From positions 186,001 to 250,000 of the forward strand of contig CALSFV010000244.1 of the NCBI GenBank assembly GCA_943737045.1: a stretch of 64,000 nucleotides of DNA, written 5' to 3'. Position numbers and translations under genes: made by a program. Each line of letters opens with the position of its first letter. The stretch's first letter is position 1. Positions 24,923-36,843 of the stretch are shown here, piece after piece. Under the pieces are notes generated by a model. That model did not search any database. It saw nothing but the letters and a program-made list of their open reading frames with translations, and had not been told where the DNA came from. The stretch is from Parapristionchus giblindavisi. Taxonomy: Eukaryota; Nematoda; Chromadorea; Rhabditida; Diplogasteridae.

Positions 24923-25173
24923 ATCAGGGACAGTGCGTAGGGATAGATGAAGGGAGGGTGGGACGTGATCGTGGGGGTACATAGTTGAATAGGGGCTAAT
25001 TTGAAACTCCTCTCTGGTCACACGCTCTCGCTTTTTTGAATATGAGAGAGTTTTGCCAATGGGAGAGAGTAAAATTAGCGTAAGATTTGCCGTTAACAAC
25101 TATTACATACGCTGTAAATACCACATTCAAAGTATTTTCAGATGGATTTTTTACTCTTGGAATTTCATTTGTT

Positions 25174-27180
25174 CTTAAGAGGCATGCTCCCTAAGACTCG
25201 ATCATATTCGACCACCCCCGGACACGTGCGCTAGCAATGGGAACTGGGGGTCCATACTTGGGTGTTAGGAGTGTCACCGGCCCTGATTACACAAAACAGC
25301 AGAAATTTCCTGTTTGTGCCCTCAGGCTATTAGAAAAATTAATTTAAGTGCAAAAACGTTTAAAAATCATAATTTCTCAAATTGTTGAGATAAATTCCAA
25401 ATATCATTTGCGATGCGTCTAGGGTGCACAGAGCTTGCTAATTCACTATTAGCATCGAATGTGCGTTGATTCCTAAACCACTTTTTTTACTTAAAATTTT
25501 TGTTTTTTCGGACAAATTATTGCTTGTTGTAGATTGCTGCAAAGATTTCCGACCAGGTATTGTAGCCTAAGCAATTCTGCATTGATTTCACTTAAAACCG
25601 GGTTCTTCCCGTTAGACCATCTTGCCGAAATTTTCGCTCGAATTTCCGTCATCGATGGTTTTCCCGAACAAATGTATTTTCCAAACGTATTTTCCAAACG
25701 ATTGGTGCGGAATTGTGGTCTACACAAGGTTTCGAAGTGAGGCCAGTCAAATGACACAAGAAGCCCATCACTTGGATCAATTTGAAAATTTCGATTTTCA
25801 TGACCCGGGGGTCATGGTCTGAAAATTTTCAAAATTTCTCAAGTTTGAAATGTTTTCATTTCTGCGGCTTATTGTGAAGTATTGATGCTGTGAATAATAT
25901 TTATCCAATGCTCAATGGCTGATCTATCCTTTCAACCATTTTTTTGAAAATTTTCATTCTGATTGCGTGCGAAAAATCAGAATTGTGTTTGAATCAGTTT
26001 CCAACTTGCTTTCTGTAACATTCTGTCATAGTACTATACAATATACATAATCAATATGAGAATTGTTCATTTTCGAAAATTCAGAAAATTAAATTTGAGT
26101 GCCTACTTTCACGGTAAATTTTTGAAATATTGCAGTTTGTCGACTCGAATGCTGCGACAATGAGCAAATGACAATGACAATGTGAAGTTTCACGATGAGT
26201 AAACATAGTAGAACTGAAATCCCGGCATTTGGCTCACTTTTGAAAAATCGATTTCCATGACCCCGGGTTCATGGCAAAAAAATTGAATTTTCGAAAATGA
26301 ACGATTTTCAAATTGATTATGTATATTGTAAAGTACTATGACAGAATGTTACAGAAATCAAGTTGGAAACTGATTCAAACACAATTCTGATTTTTCGCAC
26401 GCAATCAGAATGAAAATTTTCAAAAAATTGGTTGAAAGGATAGATCAGCCATTGAGCATTGGATGAATATTATTCACATCATTGGTACTTCACAATAAGC
26501 CGCATAAATGAAAACATTTCAAACTTGAGAAATTTCGAAATTTTCGGACCATGACCCCGGGTCATGAAAATCGAAATTTTCAAATTGATCCAAGTGATGG
26601 GCTTCTTGTGTCATTTGACTGGCCTCACCTCGAAACTTTGTGTAGACCACAATTCCGCACCAATCGTTTGGAAAATACGTTTGGAAAATACATTTGTTCG
26701 GGAAAACCATCGATGACGGAAATTCGAGCGAAAATTTCGGCAAGATGGTCTAACGGGAAGAACCCGGTTTTAAGTGAAATCAATGCAGAATTGCTTAGGC
26801 TACAATACCTGGTCGGAAATCTTTGCAGCAATCTACAACAAGCAATAATTTGTCCGAAAAAACAAAAATTTTAAGTAAAAAAAGTGGTTTAGGAATCAAC
26901 GCACATTCGATGCTAATAGTGAATTAGCAAGCTCTGTGCACCCTAGACGCATCGCAAATGATATTTGGAATTTATCTCAACAATTTGAGAAATTATGATT
27001 TTTAAACGTTTTTGCACTTAAATTAATTTTTCTAATAGCCTGAGGGCACAAACAGGAAATTTCTGCTGTTTTGTGTAATAAGGGCCGGTGACACTCCTAA
27101 CACCCAAGTATGGACCCCCAGTTCCCATTGCTAGCGCACGTGTCCGGGGGTGGTCGAGTCTTAATGACCATCTCTCTTAA
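25174..27180. mobile_element. 2.0-kb palindromic element
   Basis: TTAAGAG at both ends, then inverted GACTCGA..CGACCACCCCCGG and arms of ~1 kb meeting near 26180. Mirror-image frames (25491-25757 minus and 26551-26874 plus) encode the same nonsense peptide. A related copy is at 39456-41312. Confidence 0.85.
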
Positions 27181-28420
27181 ATAAACGCTGATTTATTCTG
27201 TCAAGTAAATGACATGGAACGATTCCTGATTGGTCTTTTCGTTGTACTTCTAACAATGTTGATAAATTCTTCAAAGATGTCTCGACACGTTCCAAATTTT
27301 TGTTCTTCTATTTGTTATAAGCCAAAAACAATTTGAGGTAGAATGCTTGTGGAAACTGTCGAGGTACGAAATAAGTTGTATAGATTTAATACAATTTCAT
27401 TTTTTAAATCTAAAAATTAAGTGACACCCCAATTCAAAACTCTTCGCTCTGGTCACACTCTCTCGCTTTCTTTGTCTACTAGAGAGCATTGCCAATGTGG
27501 AGAGCAAAATTAGATTGGGGTGTGCATTAACAGAACAAAATCAAATAATTGCAAGAGTAAGAAAAAATTCCATGTGAGAAAGAACTTCGAATAAGGTGTT
27601 TACAATGTAAAAGCTGTTAAAAGTTTCGCATCTATGATTATACCACAACGGTTTTTCAGTTCTATGTTTATTCTTGCTTTCCATTAGAATCGGCATCATC
27701 GATTACATTGAAAAATAATAAAAATATAATTTTACTACACTTTCGTAATTTTCACGATGCTGTCCCTAGGTTTGCCGTCCACGATTTCGTCTCACCCTCC
27801 CTTCATCTAGCTATGACCTGTAAACCATTGTCAGTGGCGGTGGAGTACTAACCGTAGCCGAATCAACCGTTTGCTTTTTTTTGCAAAATTATATTTATTT
27901 TTTTTAAATATTAAGTTGTCTAGGAATGTTAAAGATTTATTTCGAGTGAATTTTGAAATAAATGAGAATTATGAAATGAATCAATATTTTAGTAATCGAA
28001 TTGACCAGTGGATTATTGATAGAAGAGTAAAACATTGAAATTAAACTTGCCAGACTGTTTCTATATTCAGTTTCTACGGTTGTTCCCGGCTTCAGCACAC
28101 ATTTCTTAAAAATAATTTAACTATTTTAAAATGTTTTGCCATTTTTTCGTTACGTAAAACTTTCGTAACATAGTAAAATTAGCTCGGAGTCTGCCTTTCA
28201 ATGCTAAATCTGTTTGCCTTCTCTATCATGTTGCATGTACTTTATAGAATGGGAAAACGTCGTCATGTTTATTTGATTACTAACACACGATGATTAATAA
28301 TGTTAATAAGTGAATAAATAAATCAATAAATCAATAAATTAGTGTGCAGGGCCTACACGGTGGACTACTCTAGCAGTGAACAATGAAAAGTGTCAATATG
28401 AACAATCGATCAATACTATA
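27181..28420. other. No gene seen; one hairpin repeat
   Basis: Contains the CTCTCGCTTTCTTTGTC-type hairpin at 27421-27545 and the left flank of collagen unit 1. Confidence 0.5.
27421..27545. repeat. Representative of the abundant CTCTCGCTTTCTTTGTC hairpin family
   Basis: Short inverted repeat with ends CACACCCCAA and inverse, arms CTCTGGTCACACTCTCTCGC and inverse. Further copies: 1594-1668, 3634-3715, 24994-25080, 31430-31655 (two), 34421-34505, 35500-35570, 39065-39145, 47290-47412, 52305-52405, 59485-59595. Confidence 0.8.
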
Positions 28421-28946
28421 CAGTACAGCCCGGTCGTGTTTTGTACACATTCTGCGCTGCGCTCCGCTGCGGGGCGCATTTGGACGCATCATTTATTTCC
28501 TTTGCGTATGAATATTTTTGAATTCTCAAAGTCTTAATCATGAGTTTCCGTGATAAAAAGTTCTTTTAATGACTAAAGAAACTGAAACAAAATTTTTATT
28601 AATGAGAAAAAACAATTAAAAGGCAAATCACACTGGTCCGAAAATGATGGGTACTGTAAATTTTAAAATAGGTCTTATGGCGATCGTGCGATCGATACGC
28701 AATATTACAGTATACCTTTCCAGTAAATTAATAGTGATCATTTTCGGACCAGTGTGATTTGCCTTTTAATTGTTTTTTCTCATTAATAAAAATTTTGTTT
28801 CAGTTTCTTTAGTCATTAAAAGAACTTTTTTAAGACTTTGAGAATTCAAAAATATTCATACGCAAAGGAAATAAATGATGCGTCCAAATGCGCCCCGCAG
28901 CGGAGCGCGGCGCAGAATGTGTACAAAACACGACCGGGCTGTACTG
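28421..28946. mobile_element. TA-flanked MITE behind collagen copy 1
   Basis: Terminal inverted repeats start CAGTACAGCCCGGTCGTG and extend over ~200 bp of near-perfect complement. There is no coding capacity. The paralogous site at 32057-32075 lacks it, and the occupied site has one extra TA, so the target-site duplication is TA, as for Tc1/mariner-type elements. Confidence 0.85.
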
Positions 28947-28991
28947 TATACAGTATGATGGTTGGAATGCTCGAATGAATCAATAGGTCCT

Positions 28992-30880
28992 TTAACGACG
29001 AGTTCCATCCTCGAAGAAGATTCCTCCATCGATGGCGCAGTACTTGGGGCAGATTCCGCGCTCTCCAGGATGTCCAGGCTGTCCGGGAATTCCGTCGGGT
29101 CCCTTCTTTCCGTCCTCTCCAGGCTGTCCGGGTTCTCCGGGAGCTCCCTGGCTTCCGGGCTCTCCGGGCTTTCCGTCGGATCCGTTCTGTCCGGGAGGTC
29201 CCATCTGTCCGATAGGTCCAACGGGTCCGGGAGCTCCGGGAGGTCCGGGAACAACGGGCTCGGACTTGGCATCCTCTCCAGGTTCTCCGGGAGTTCCGGG
29301 GTTTCCAGGGGGTCCGGGAGGTCCAGGGGGTCCCTTGGGTCCGGGCTCTCCGGGGGCCGCATCATTACCCTTCTTTCCTTGAGGTCCAGCGGGTCCGTTG
29401 TCTCCGGGAAGTCCGGGAGCTCCAGGAGGTCCGGCTGGTCCCTGGGCGCAAGGCTGGCAAGGAGGAGGAGTGAGGGGCACGCAGGGCTCCTGAGGAGGAC
29501 GTCCGGGGTTTCCGGGAGCTCCGGGAGCTCCGGGCTTTCCGGGCTTTCCTGGCTTTCCGGGAGCTCCGGGAGGTCCAGCGGGTCCGGGCAGGCAACATCC
29601 GGAGCAGGTATCATCGGCGTTGTTGTTGTGGGCTGCGGGATAGTTGTTGCGAGAGTTCGATGATGAGGGGAAACCATTGTGAGAGGAAGGTCCACGAGAG
29701 GATACCGCGGGTCTGATCGAGGGGAAGTTGTTGCTTCCGGATCCAGAGCCGTGTTCAGCAGATCCTGAGCCGGATCCCGAACCGGGGAATGGTCCTTGCT
29801 CGCCAGAGCCGGTGCCCTGCTCGTGCTCAGCAGATCCGGAGTCGGCTCCGTGTTCGGCAGAGCCGGAAGCGGAACCGGAACCGGGCACGGGCACGAATTC
29901 GGCGGATCCGGTGTTGTCGGAGGAAGGATGATTGGCGGGGGAGGCGGAGCCGGAGTCGGTACCGTGAGCTCCAGGAGCTGTGGGGTAGACGTCATCGTGA
30001 CCTCCACGGGCTGGCTTGCCGGTGGTGGTAGTGAACTCCTCCGAGGGGTAGTCGCCGTATCCCGCCTGACGACCGGTACGGTTGTGGTTCTCCTTCAGAG
30101 TGTACACATTGCTCCAGATCGAACGAGCGGTATGCTGAGAGAGGAGATATTATCGATTGATTTGATTATGTATCGATTATTGATTGATTTGATTATAATT
30201 TTATTTCTGATTATTAAAATTATGGTTGTAGTATCGATTGATCAGAATGTAGTTGGATTATCGATTGATTAGATTATGGTTGACATATTGATTGATATGA
30301 TTTTGGTTGGAATATCGATTGATTTGATTATTTTGGATTATCGATTGATTGGATGGAATATACAGTATACCTTGCACTGTCCGAGCTCGGTGTTCAGTTG
30401 CTGTCTCACATGGCGGACGTAGTTGTAGACCATGGGAAGGGTGATGCAGACCGAGAAGATCGCTACGGCCTACAATTGATTGATAGTAATTTACAAAATA
30501 AATAAATAAATAATTATAATAATGTAGTCCCGATAATTTATTACATATTTCCAATTATGCCCTTCATGCCACTTGTTATGAATACATTTTGAACACTTTC
30601 ATTAAGGATATTTTTTTATTGTTTCTATTATTCTTATTATTTCGGAATGTGTTATTAAAGGATTACTGAATTTGGAGTCTCTCATAGCAGTAACGATTGC
30701 GTTGAAAAGAATTAGTAAGCGGCATAAATTTTTTTTAAGTGAAAAATAACAACTGTTTAAGAACTATTTTCAATCAAGTAATAAGAAAATAGAATAAAGT
30801 AGCACTTTTAAACATACCGAGAAGGTCACCGCTGCGTATCCGACGAATCGGTAAGCCCTGATCTTGGTGTCAATATCCAT
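28992..30880 (-). CDS. Cuticle collagen, copy 1
   Basis: Structural collagen of the nematode cuticle, secreted by the hypodermis. Exons: 30818-30880 (ATG), 30371-30469, 28992-30134 (stop); all phase 0, 434 aa. The N-terminus [21 protein letters not shown] and the following hydrophobic stretch [15 protein letters not shown] form the signal-anchor/block typical of the family. [14 protein letters not shown] and GRQAGYGDY follow. A Ser/Gly/Glu-rich linker with repeated GSAEHG units precedes the Cys-flanked collagen tract ([10 protein letters not shown], then interruptions with [14 protein letters not shown]). It ends [19 protein letters not shown]. Gly-X-Y triplets dominate the last ~200 residues, and the GC-rich reverse strand produces long spurious frames. 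It is almost identical to copy 2, 3.1 kb away. A TATA-like element lies ~65 bases upstream. The 3' flank carries a MITE absent from copy 2. Confidence 0.95.
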
Positions 30881-30945
30881 ACTGTATAAGAAGAGAAGGA
30901 ATGGGAAGATTCACTTCGCTTGCTCATCCCAGCCACCATCCTGCC

Positions 30946-30954
30946 TTATATAGA
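30946..30954 (-). promoter_or_regulatory. TATA box of collagen copy 1
   Basis: On the minus strand CTATATAAG, about 65 bases before the ATG, inside a ~150 bp promoter block conserved with copy 2 (motifs GGCAGGATGGTGGCTGGG and AGCGAAGTGAATC). Confidence 0.6.
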
Positions 30955-31658
30955 CAGGATATGAAAAAAATTAAAGCGTTCTACGCTGTCGCTCTGCACT
31001 CTCCAATTCAGTCTGTACTCTCATTCGTTGAACTGCCTAAGGGAACCGGATATCCATGCTGGTATTATTTAGAGTGAATTTTCACATTTCAATAATCGAA
31101 TATTTCTCCCGTTTCTTTAAATAATTTAACTTTTTAAAATTGTTCTCGCCATTTTTGCTTTTCATAAAATTGTACGGAAAAAATCCCTAGAATAGTAAAA
31201 CGAAAAATGCACAGCCCTGATTTCTACTCTGTGGTCAGTGGTCACTGGTGAAGCAATAACCATGTTTGATAACAAAGTGTCTTGAAATTAGCGAAGCCCC
31301 TGACTACTCCAAAAAGTGGGTTTGACGGAGCAGCCCCAACGATCACGAGCATAGTTCCTGCTAGTTAGTATGCGTAAAGACCTGCTTATGTGTCTATCTA
31401 TAATATCTTCACAATGTAGATGATTCATTTAAAGGGACTGAAACCTCTGTCAAAGGTCTCTTCAACGGTCTACGCTCTCTCGTTGTTAGAGAAAGGAGAA
31501 GTAGTGTGCGCAATGAAGAGACTCTTGAGAGTGGTCACTCTCCCTTTAAAGGCAAACCCGAGCTATTTTGAAACTCTCCAATCTGACCACTCTCTCTGGC
31601 ACTTTGTTTTCTACGAGAGAGCATGGCTAGAACGAGAGTAAAATTAGCGCGTAACTCT

Positions 31659-31861
31659 GGTATTTTGCCACTTAAAGTCTACTTAAACTACGTCACAGAC
31701 TTTAAGTAGACTTTAAGTAAACTTTAAGTGAAAGAACATTTGATGAAATGCATTACAGTATACCACACCACTTTAAGTAGACTTACGTCTCACTTTAAGT
31801 TTACTTAAAGTCTACTTAAAGTGGGAAAGTTTAAGTAGACTTTAAGTGGCAAAATACCAGA
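31659..31861. mobile_element. AAGTAGACTT-type inverted element
   Basis: Ends CTCTGGTATTTTGCCACTTAA and inverse. The interior is repeated CTTTAAGTAGACTT in both orientations. Degenerate relatives lie at 7005-7165 and 21690-21845 and a fragment at 35928-35950. Confidence 0.75.
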
Positions 31862-32104
31862 GGTGTTCTCTATCATGCTGCATGTACCGTATAGAATGAG
31901 GAAAACGTCGTCATGTTTATTTGATTACTAACACACGATGATTAATAATGTTAATAAGTGAATAAATAAATCAATAAATCAATAAATTAGTGTGCAGAGT
32001 CTACACAGTGGACTACTCTAGCAGTGAACAGTGTCAATATGAACAATCGATCAATTCTATATACAGTATGATGGTTGGAATGCTCGAATGAATCAATTGG
32101 TCCT

Positions 32105-34008
32105 TTAACGGCGAGTTCCATCCTCGAAGAAGATTCCTCCATCGATGGCGCAGTACTTGGGGCAGATTCCGCGCTCTCCAGGATGTCCAGGCTGTCCGGG
32201 AGTGCCGTCGGGTCCCTTCTTTCCGTCCTCTCCAGGCTGTCCGGGTTCTCCGGGAGCTCCCTGGCTTCCGGGCTCTCCGGGCTTTCCGTCGGATCCGTTC
32301 TGTCCGGGAGGTCCCATCTGTCCGATAGGTCCAACGGGTCCGGGAGCTCCGGGAGGTCCGGGAACAACGGGCTCGGACTTGGCATCCTCTCCAGGTGCTC
32401 CGGGAGTTCCGGGGTTTCCAGGGGGTCCGGGAGGTCCAGGGGGTCCCTTGGGTCCAGGCTCTCCGGGGGCGGCATCATTACCATTCTTTCCTTGAGGTCC
32501 GGCGGGTCCGTTGTCTCCGGGAAGTCCGGGAGCTCCAGGAGGTCCGGCAGGTCCCTGGGCGCAAGGCTGGCAAGGAGGAGGAGTGAGGGGCACACAGGGC
32601 TCCTGAGGAGGACGTCCGGGGTTTCCGGGAGCTCCGGGAGCTCCGGGCTTTCCGGGCTTTCCTGGCTTTCCGGGAGCTCCGGGAGGTCCAGCGGGTCCGG
32701 GCAGGCAACATCCGGAGCAGGTGTCATCAGCGTTGTTGTTGTGGGCTGCGGGATAGTTGTTGCGAGAGTTCGATGATGAGGGGAAACCATTGTGAGAGGA
32801 AGGTCCACGAGAGGATACGGCAGGTCTGATCGAGGGGAAGTTATTCTTTCCAGATCCAGAGCCGTGTTCAGCAGATCCAGAGCCGGATCCAGAACCGGGG
32901 AATGGTCCTTGCTCACCAGAGCTTGGGCCTTGCTCGTGCTCAGCAGATCCAGAGTCGGCTCCGTGTTCGGCAGATCCGGAAGCGGAACCGGAACCGGGCA
33001 CGGGCACGAATTCGGCGGATCCGGTGTAGTCGGAGGAGGGATGAGGGGCGGGGCTGGCGGAACCGGAGTCGGATCCGTGAGCTCCGTGAGCTCCAGGAGC
33101 AATGGGGTAGGCGTCATCGTGTCCTCCACGGGCAGGCTTGCCTGTGGTGGTGGTGAATACCGTATCCTCAGAAGGATAGTCACCGTAACCCGCCTGACGT
33201 CCGGTACGGTTGTGGTTCTCCTTCAGAGCGTAGACGTTGCTCCAGATGGAACGAGCCGTATGCTGAGAGGGGAAATATTATTGATTGATTAGATCATCGG
33301 TGGATTATCGATTGATTGGATTTTGGTTGGATTACTGATTATTAAAATTATGGTTGCAGTATTGATTGATTAGATTTTGGTTGCAGTATTGATTGATTAG
33401 ATTTTGGATGACATATTGATTGATTGGATTTATGCTGGATTATCGATTGATTAGATGGAAGATACAGTATACCTTGCACTGTCCGAGCTCGGTGTTCAGT
33501 TGCTGTCTCACATGATGGACATAGTTGTAGACCATGGGAAGGGTGACGCAGACCGAGAAGATCGCCACAGCCTACAATTCATAGGTGGTAAATCATTAAA
33601 TCACTTATTATTATTCTTATTCTGATTCTAATTATTTGTATTATTTTTATTTTTATTGCTTTACAATTAGTGTTAGGATGAGATGAGTGGATCAATGAAT
33701 GATCGTCGCTAACAATAAGAATACGATTTGGGGAGCTAAGGTCGATCCCTTATGCCATGTCACTTGCTATGAATGAAATTTGAACTTTTTCTTAAAGAAT
33801 AGGTCGAAAAGCGTTATAATGGAATCTATTACATTGATTTTATTAAGTGACATGAATTATTTTTAAGTGAAAAATAACAACTGTCTAAAAACTCTTTTCA
33901 ATCAATTAATAAGAAAATAGAATAAAATAACACTTTCAAACATACCGAGAAGGTCACCGCAGCATATCCGACGAATCGGTAAGCCCTGATCTTGGTGTCA
34001 ATATCCAT
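32105..34008 (-). CDS. Cuticle collagen, copy 2
   Basis: Tandem paralogue of copy 1 with the same three-exon structure: 33946-34008, 33473-33571, 32105-33262; 439 aa. The first two exons encode the same N-terminal block. The third differs by a few residues ([21 protein letters not shown]) and by scattered synonymous and conservative changes, and the C-terminus EDGTRR is conserved. The Cys clusters (TCSGCC, EPCVP..PPCQPC, CPKYC) and Gly-X-Y interruptions are in the same places, so the two should assemble the same way. Intron 2 has diverged most, by variable TTGATTGATT-type repeats. The promoter and 3' flank are shared with copy 1, suggesting the same moult-cycle expression (inference). Confidence 0.95.
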
Positions 34009-36800
34009 ACTGTATAAGAAGAGAAGGAATGGGAAGATTCACTTCGCTTGCTCATCCCAGCCACCATCCTGCCTTATATAAGCAGGGTATGAAAAAAATT
34101 AAAGCGTTCTACGCTGACTCTCTGCACTCTCCAATTCAGTCTACACTCTCTATCCATCGTCGAACTGCCTAAGGGAGCCGGATAGGGAGAGGGAGAGAGG
34201 GAGAGGGAGAGGGAGAGATGTAGAGAGAGGGAGAGGGAGAGGTGGAAAAGCACTGGAATGGAACGCTTGTTGAGTGAGAAAAGAAATAATATTTGGGTCA
34301 TTAGCCGGAGTGGATAGTGCGGCCATTCGTTCTTGTAGTCGATATCACTATCGTTCTATTGTATTTGAAGTCATCTTTCTTTAATGGCTAATTTTAACAC
34401 CCCGAGTTGATTTTAACACCCCATGCTAATTTGAAACTCTCCGCTCTAGGCAGATTCTCTCCTTCTTTGTCTGCGAAAGATTATTGTCAATGTGGAGAGT
34501 TATTATTTTTATTATGCCAGACCGTTTTTAGTCATGAAAGCATTCCGATTTAGTCGTTATAACATTCTAATTACATATCCTGTGTTTTTGTTCAAGGTTC
34601 ATACGAAATGCTAGCACAATTATGGTGCCTTTATTAGCTTGGCACAGTTATAGTGTCTATATTATTAGATATCCGTCCTTGCTCTGTGAGATCAAACCGG
34701 CAACCGGCATTTAGGTATCCATCCATCTCCTCCATTCGGCAAGGTATCGACATATCTCCACTCGCCATCTAACCAACTATTGTCATTTTTAACGCTCGGA
34801 GCTATATTTCTCACCTTTTCATCGATAGTGTATGTTTAAATAAAGGTCGTTTAACCAGTCGAAATTATTCTTATTCTAACAACGGAAAGATCAAACACCC
34901 CCGTGGAGTTTTGACTAGTGGCATATACCATTCGAATCAGCATGTGGTTCTGATAAGACACCGCTGATGATAATCTGTTTGATCTCACTTGCTTCGCATC
35001 ATTCCATATTTTTATTTTCTCTTTCACCTCTCTGTTAAAGATGAATAAATTATTATTATTATTATTATTATTATCTTGTTAGCAATACAATAATGCCAAT
35101 TCTATCGCTCATGTGGGCGTATCTTTGATCTTCAAGAAAACACTGTTCCTCGTTAGTGGTCAAGATAATAGTGTACTGAAATATTATATAATTTTACAGT
35201 TAATCTGCCTGCAAACACATACTTGTACATCTATTAATTAAATTAATATTAATATTATTAATTTAAAATTCCTTCACTCCTGTGAGCGGTAAGCGGTATC
35301 TTTGATCGCCTAATAAAGCACTGTTCCTCGTTAGTGGACAGACATAATGGTGGAGTGAGTGTTTGAGATTGCGCACAATACAAATGAAATGAACCTGAAT
35401 GGATGTGCAAAAAAAGTAAATCCCACTGATCATTCCGAGAGATCGACGATTAGTTGTTTTTTTTTCTCCATTTCATTCTTATTCTTTAATCTCCGCATTG
35501 GCAATTCTCTCTCGCAGACAAAGAAAGCGAGAGAGCGTTGCCAGAGCGTGGAGTAAAATGAGCTCGGATGCCTCTTTAATCCATCACTGTAATCATATGA
35601 GGAAATGAGATGACATGAGATGAACGATCGATGTACGACGCTATGATTGCGCCGATATCGGTGTAGGTCTCAATGAACTTAAAAAAAAACTCTCCTCATT
35701 TCACCCACACTCTCTCACCTTTTTTGTTTTCTTTTCATAACTATTGCAGATAACATAAAGGTAATTTAACTACGAAGAAACAGAGAAAAGAAAAAAACAT
35801 GTGAGCGAGTGTGTGAAAATAAGAGATTTTTCTCCGATTTTTTGTCTTTTCGTAACTTTGTACGCTGTGCGCGTCCATGCAAAGTGTAAAACAAATAGGA
35901 TGAAGTGTTAACACACTTATGCACACTTTAAGTTTTGAAATACCAGAGAAGGTGTAAAACAAAGAGTATGAAGACGTTCTTCACACCTTATCTCTCCATT
36001 GCATAGAAAGTAAAAGCAATGAGGGTCATTCCAACCACACCTTCCTAGCTCCCACTCACTCATCCCATCTCTCATTCTGCCAAAAACCTGATCATTGGCA
36101 TGTCAACACTGACTGCCAGCGATATTCGATCATTTCTAATGATTATCGGTTACAAGATCCAAGGTATGCATCCCGGCGAGATTATGATCAAGAATAATGC
36201 CGTGAACTGCGCAACAAAAACATAGGCTACGGTAGCTAGGATACGGTAGTTCTGGTTACGGTATTCAGAAAAACAAAAATTGGTTCATTGTTGATATAAT
36301 GGTAAGTAGTAATAGGTTTTGGACCACTATGAATTTTTCGATCTCGGCCAATTCTCAACCATGAACCCCGGATAACCTCATGAACCCATGAACCATGAAC
36401 CTCGGATCAAGGGTCGACTGAAAAAATCAGTTCGTGATTCCTGATGGTTACGGTAACCCAATACCGTACACTCCTACTGATTACAGTGGTATAAGTTTTG
36501 TTGCCGTTGCCGAAACGGGTGGGGGGGGGGGCTCTATCCCTTCTTCGCACCTACTTTACCGCTTGATCCATGCGCAAGTAATATAGATCAACATAATTAA
36601 AAGGGACAAGAACGTATTCTAAAATGTCTTTGATTAGTAATACAAATTATTCACAGTTTTCAGTTCATTTTGAAAGCAGAACATATAAACTGTCTCATGA
36701 TTAATGCTCTCTCGCTTGTCTTCGAAGAAAATTAATCACACACGAGAAAACTTTGTATAGGATTAGCAATAGTTAATTGTCCATCACTCAATTTACAGTA
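34009..36800. other. Divergent intergenic region, collagen 2 / six-cysteine peptide
   Basis: After the collagen promoter: GGGAGA repeats (34184-34245), hairpin repeats (34421-34505, 35500-35570), GAGA-type hairpins (35690-35850) and an element fragment (36238-36512). No exons recognised. Confidence 0.5.
34073..34082 (-). promoter_or_regulatory. TATA box of collagen copy 2
   Basis: On the minus strand CTTATATAAG at the same distance from the ATG as in copy 1, in the conserved promoter block. Confidence 0.6.
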
Positions 36801-36806
36801 TATAAA
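36801..36806 (+). promoter_or_regulatory. TATA box of six-cysteine peptide gene
   Basis: TATAAA in ACAGTATATAAACG, 38 bases before the ATG at 36844. Confidence 0.5.
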
Positions 36807-36843
36807 CGTACTATTTTCTTCATCATCAAACCAATTTACTACA

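Larger units (their letters stand above)
28212..34184. repeat. Tandem duplication containing the two collagen genes
   Basis: Two direct repeat units, about 28212-31054 and 31862-34184, cover 3' flank, gene and promoter. Without the 526-bp insertion in unit 1 and its TA duplication, the units are nearly the same length (~2.3 kb). Homology starts at TTCTCTATCATG and ends near CGAACTGCCTAAGGG. The ~800 bp between units (31055-31861) holds two hairpin repeats and the AAGTAGACTT-type element. Confidence 0.85.

Noticed and set aside
25491..26874. Mirror frames of 88 and 107 aa
   Set aside because: Same peptide from both arms of the 2-kb palindrome; no domain, and not conserved in the relative at 39.6 kb.
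28856..30007. 383-aa Pro/Leu-rich minus frame and the Gly/Ser plus frames over collagen 1 (also 31987-33183 over copy 2)
   Set aside because: Shadows of the Gly-X-Y codon pattern of the collagens.
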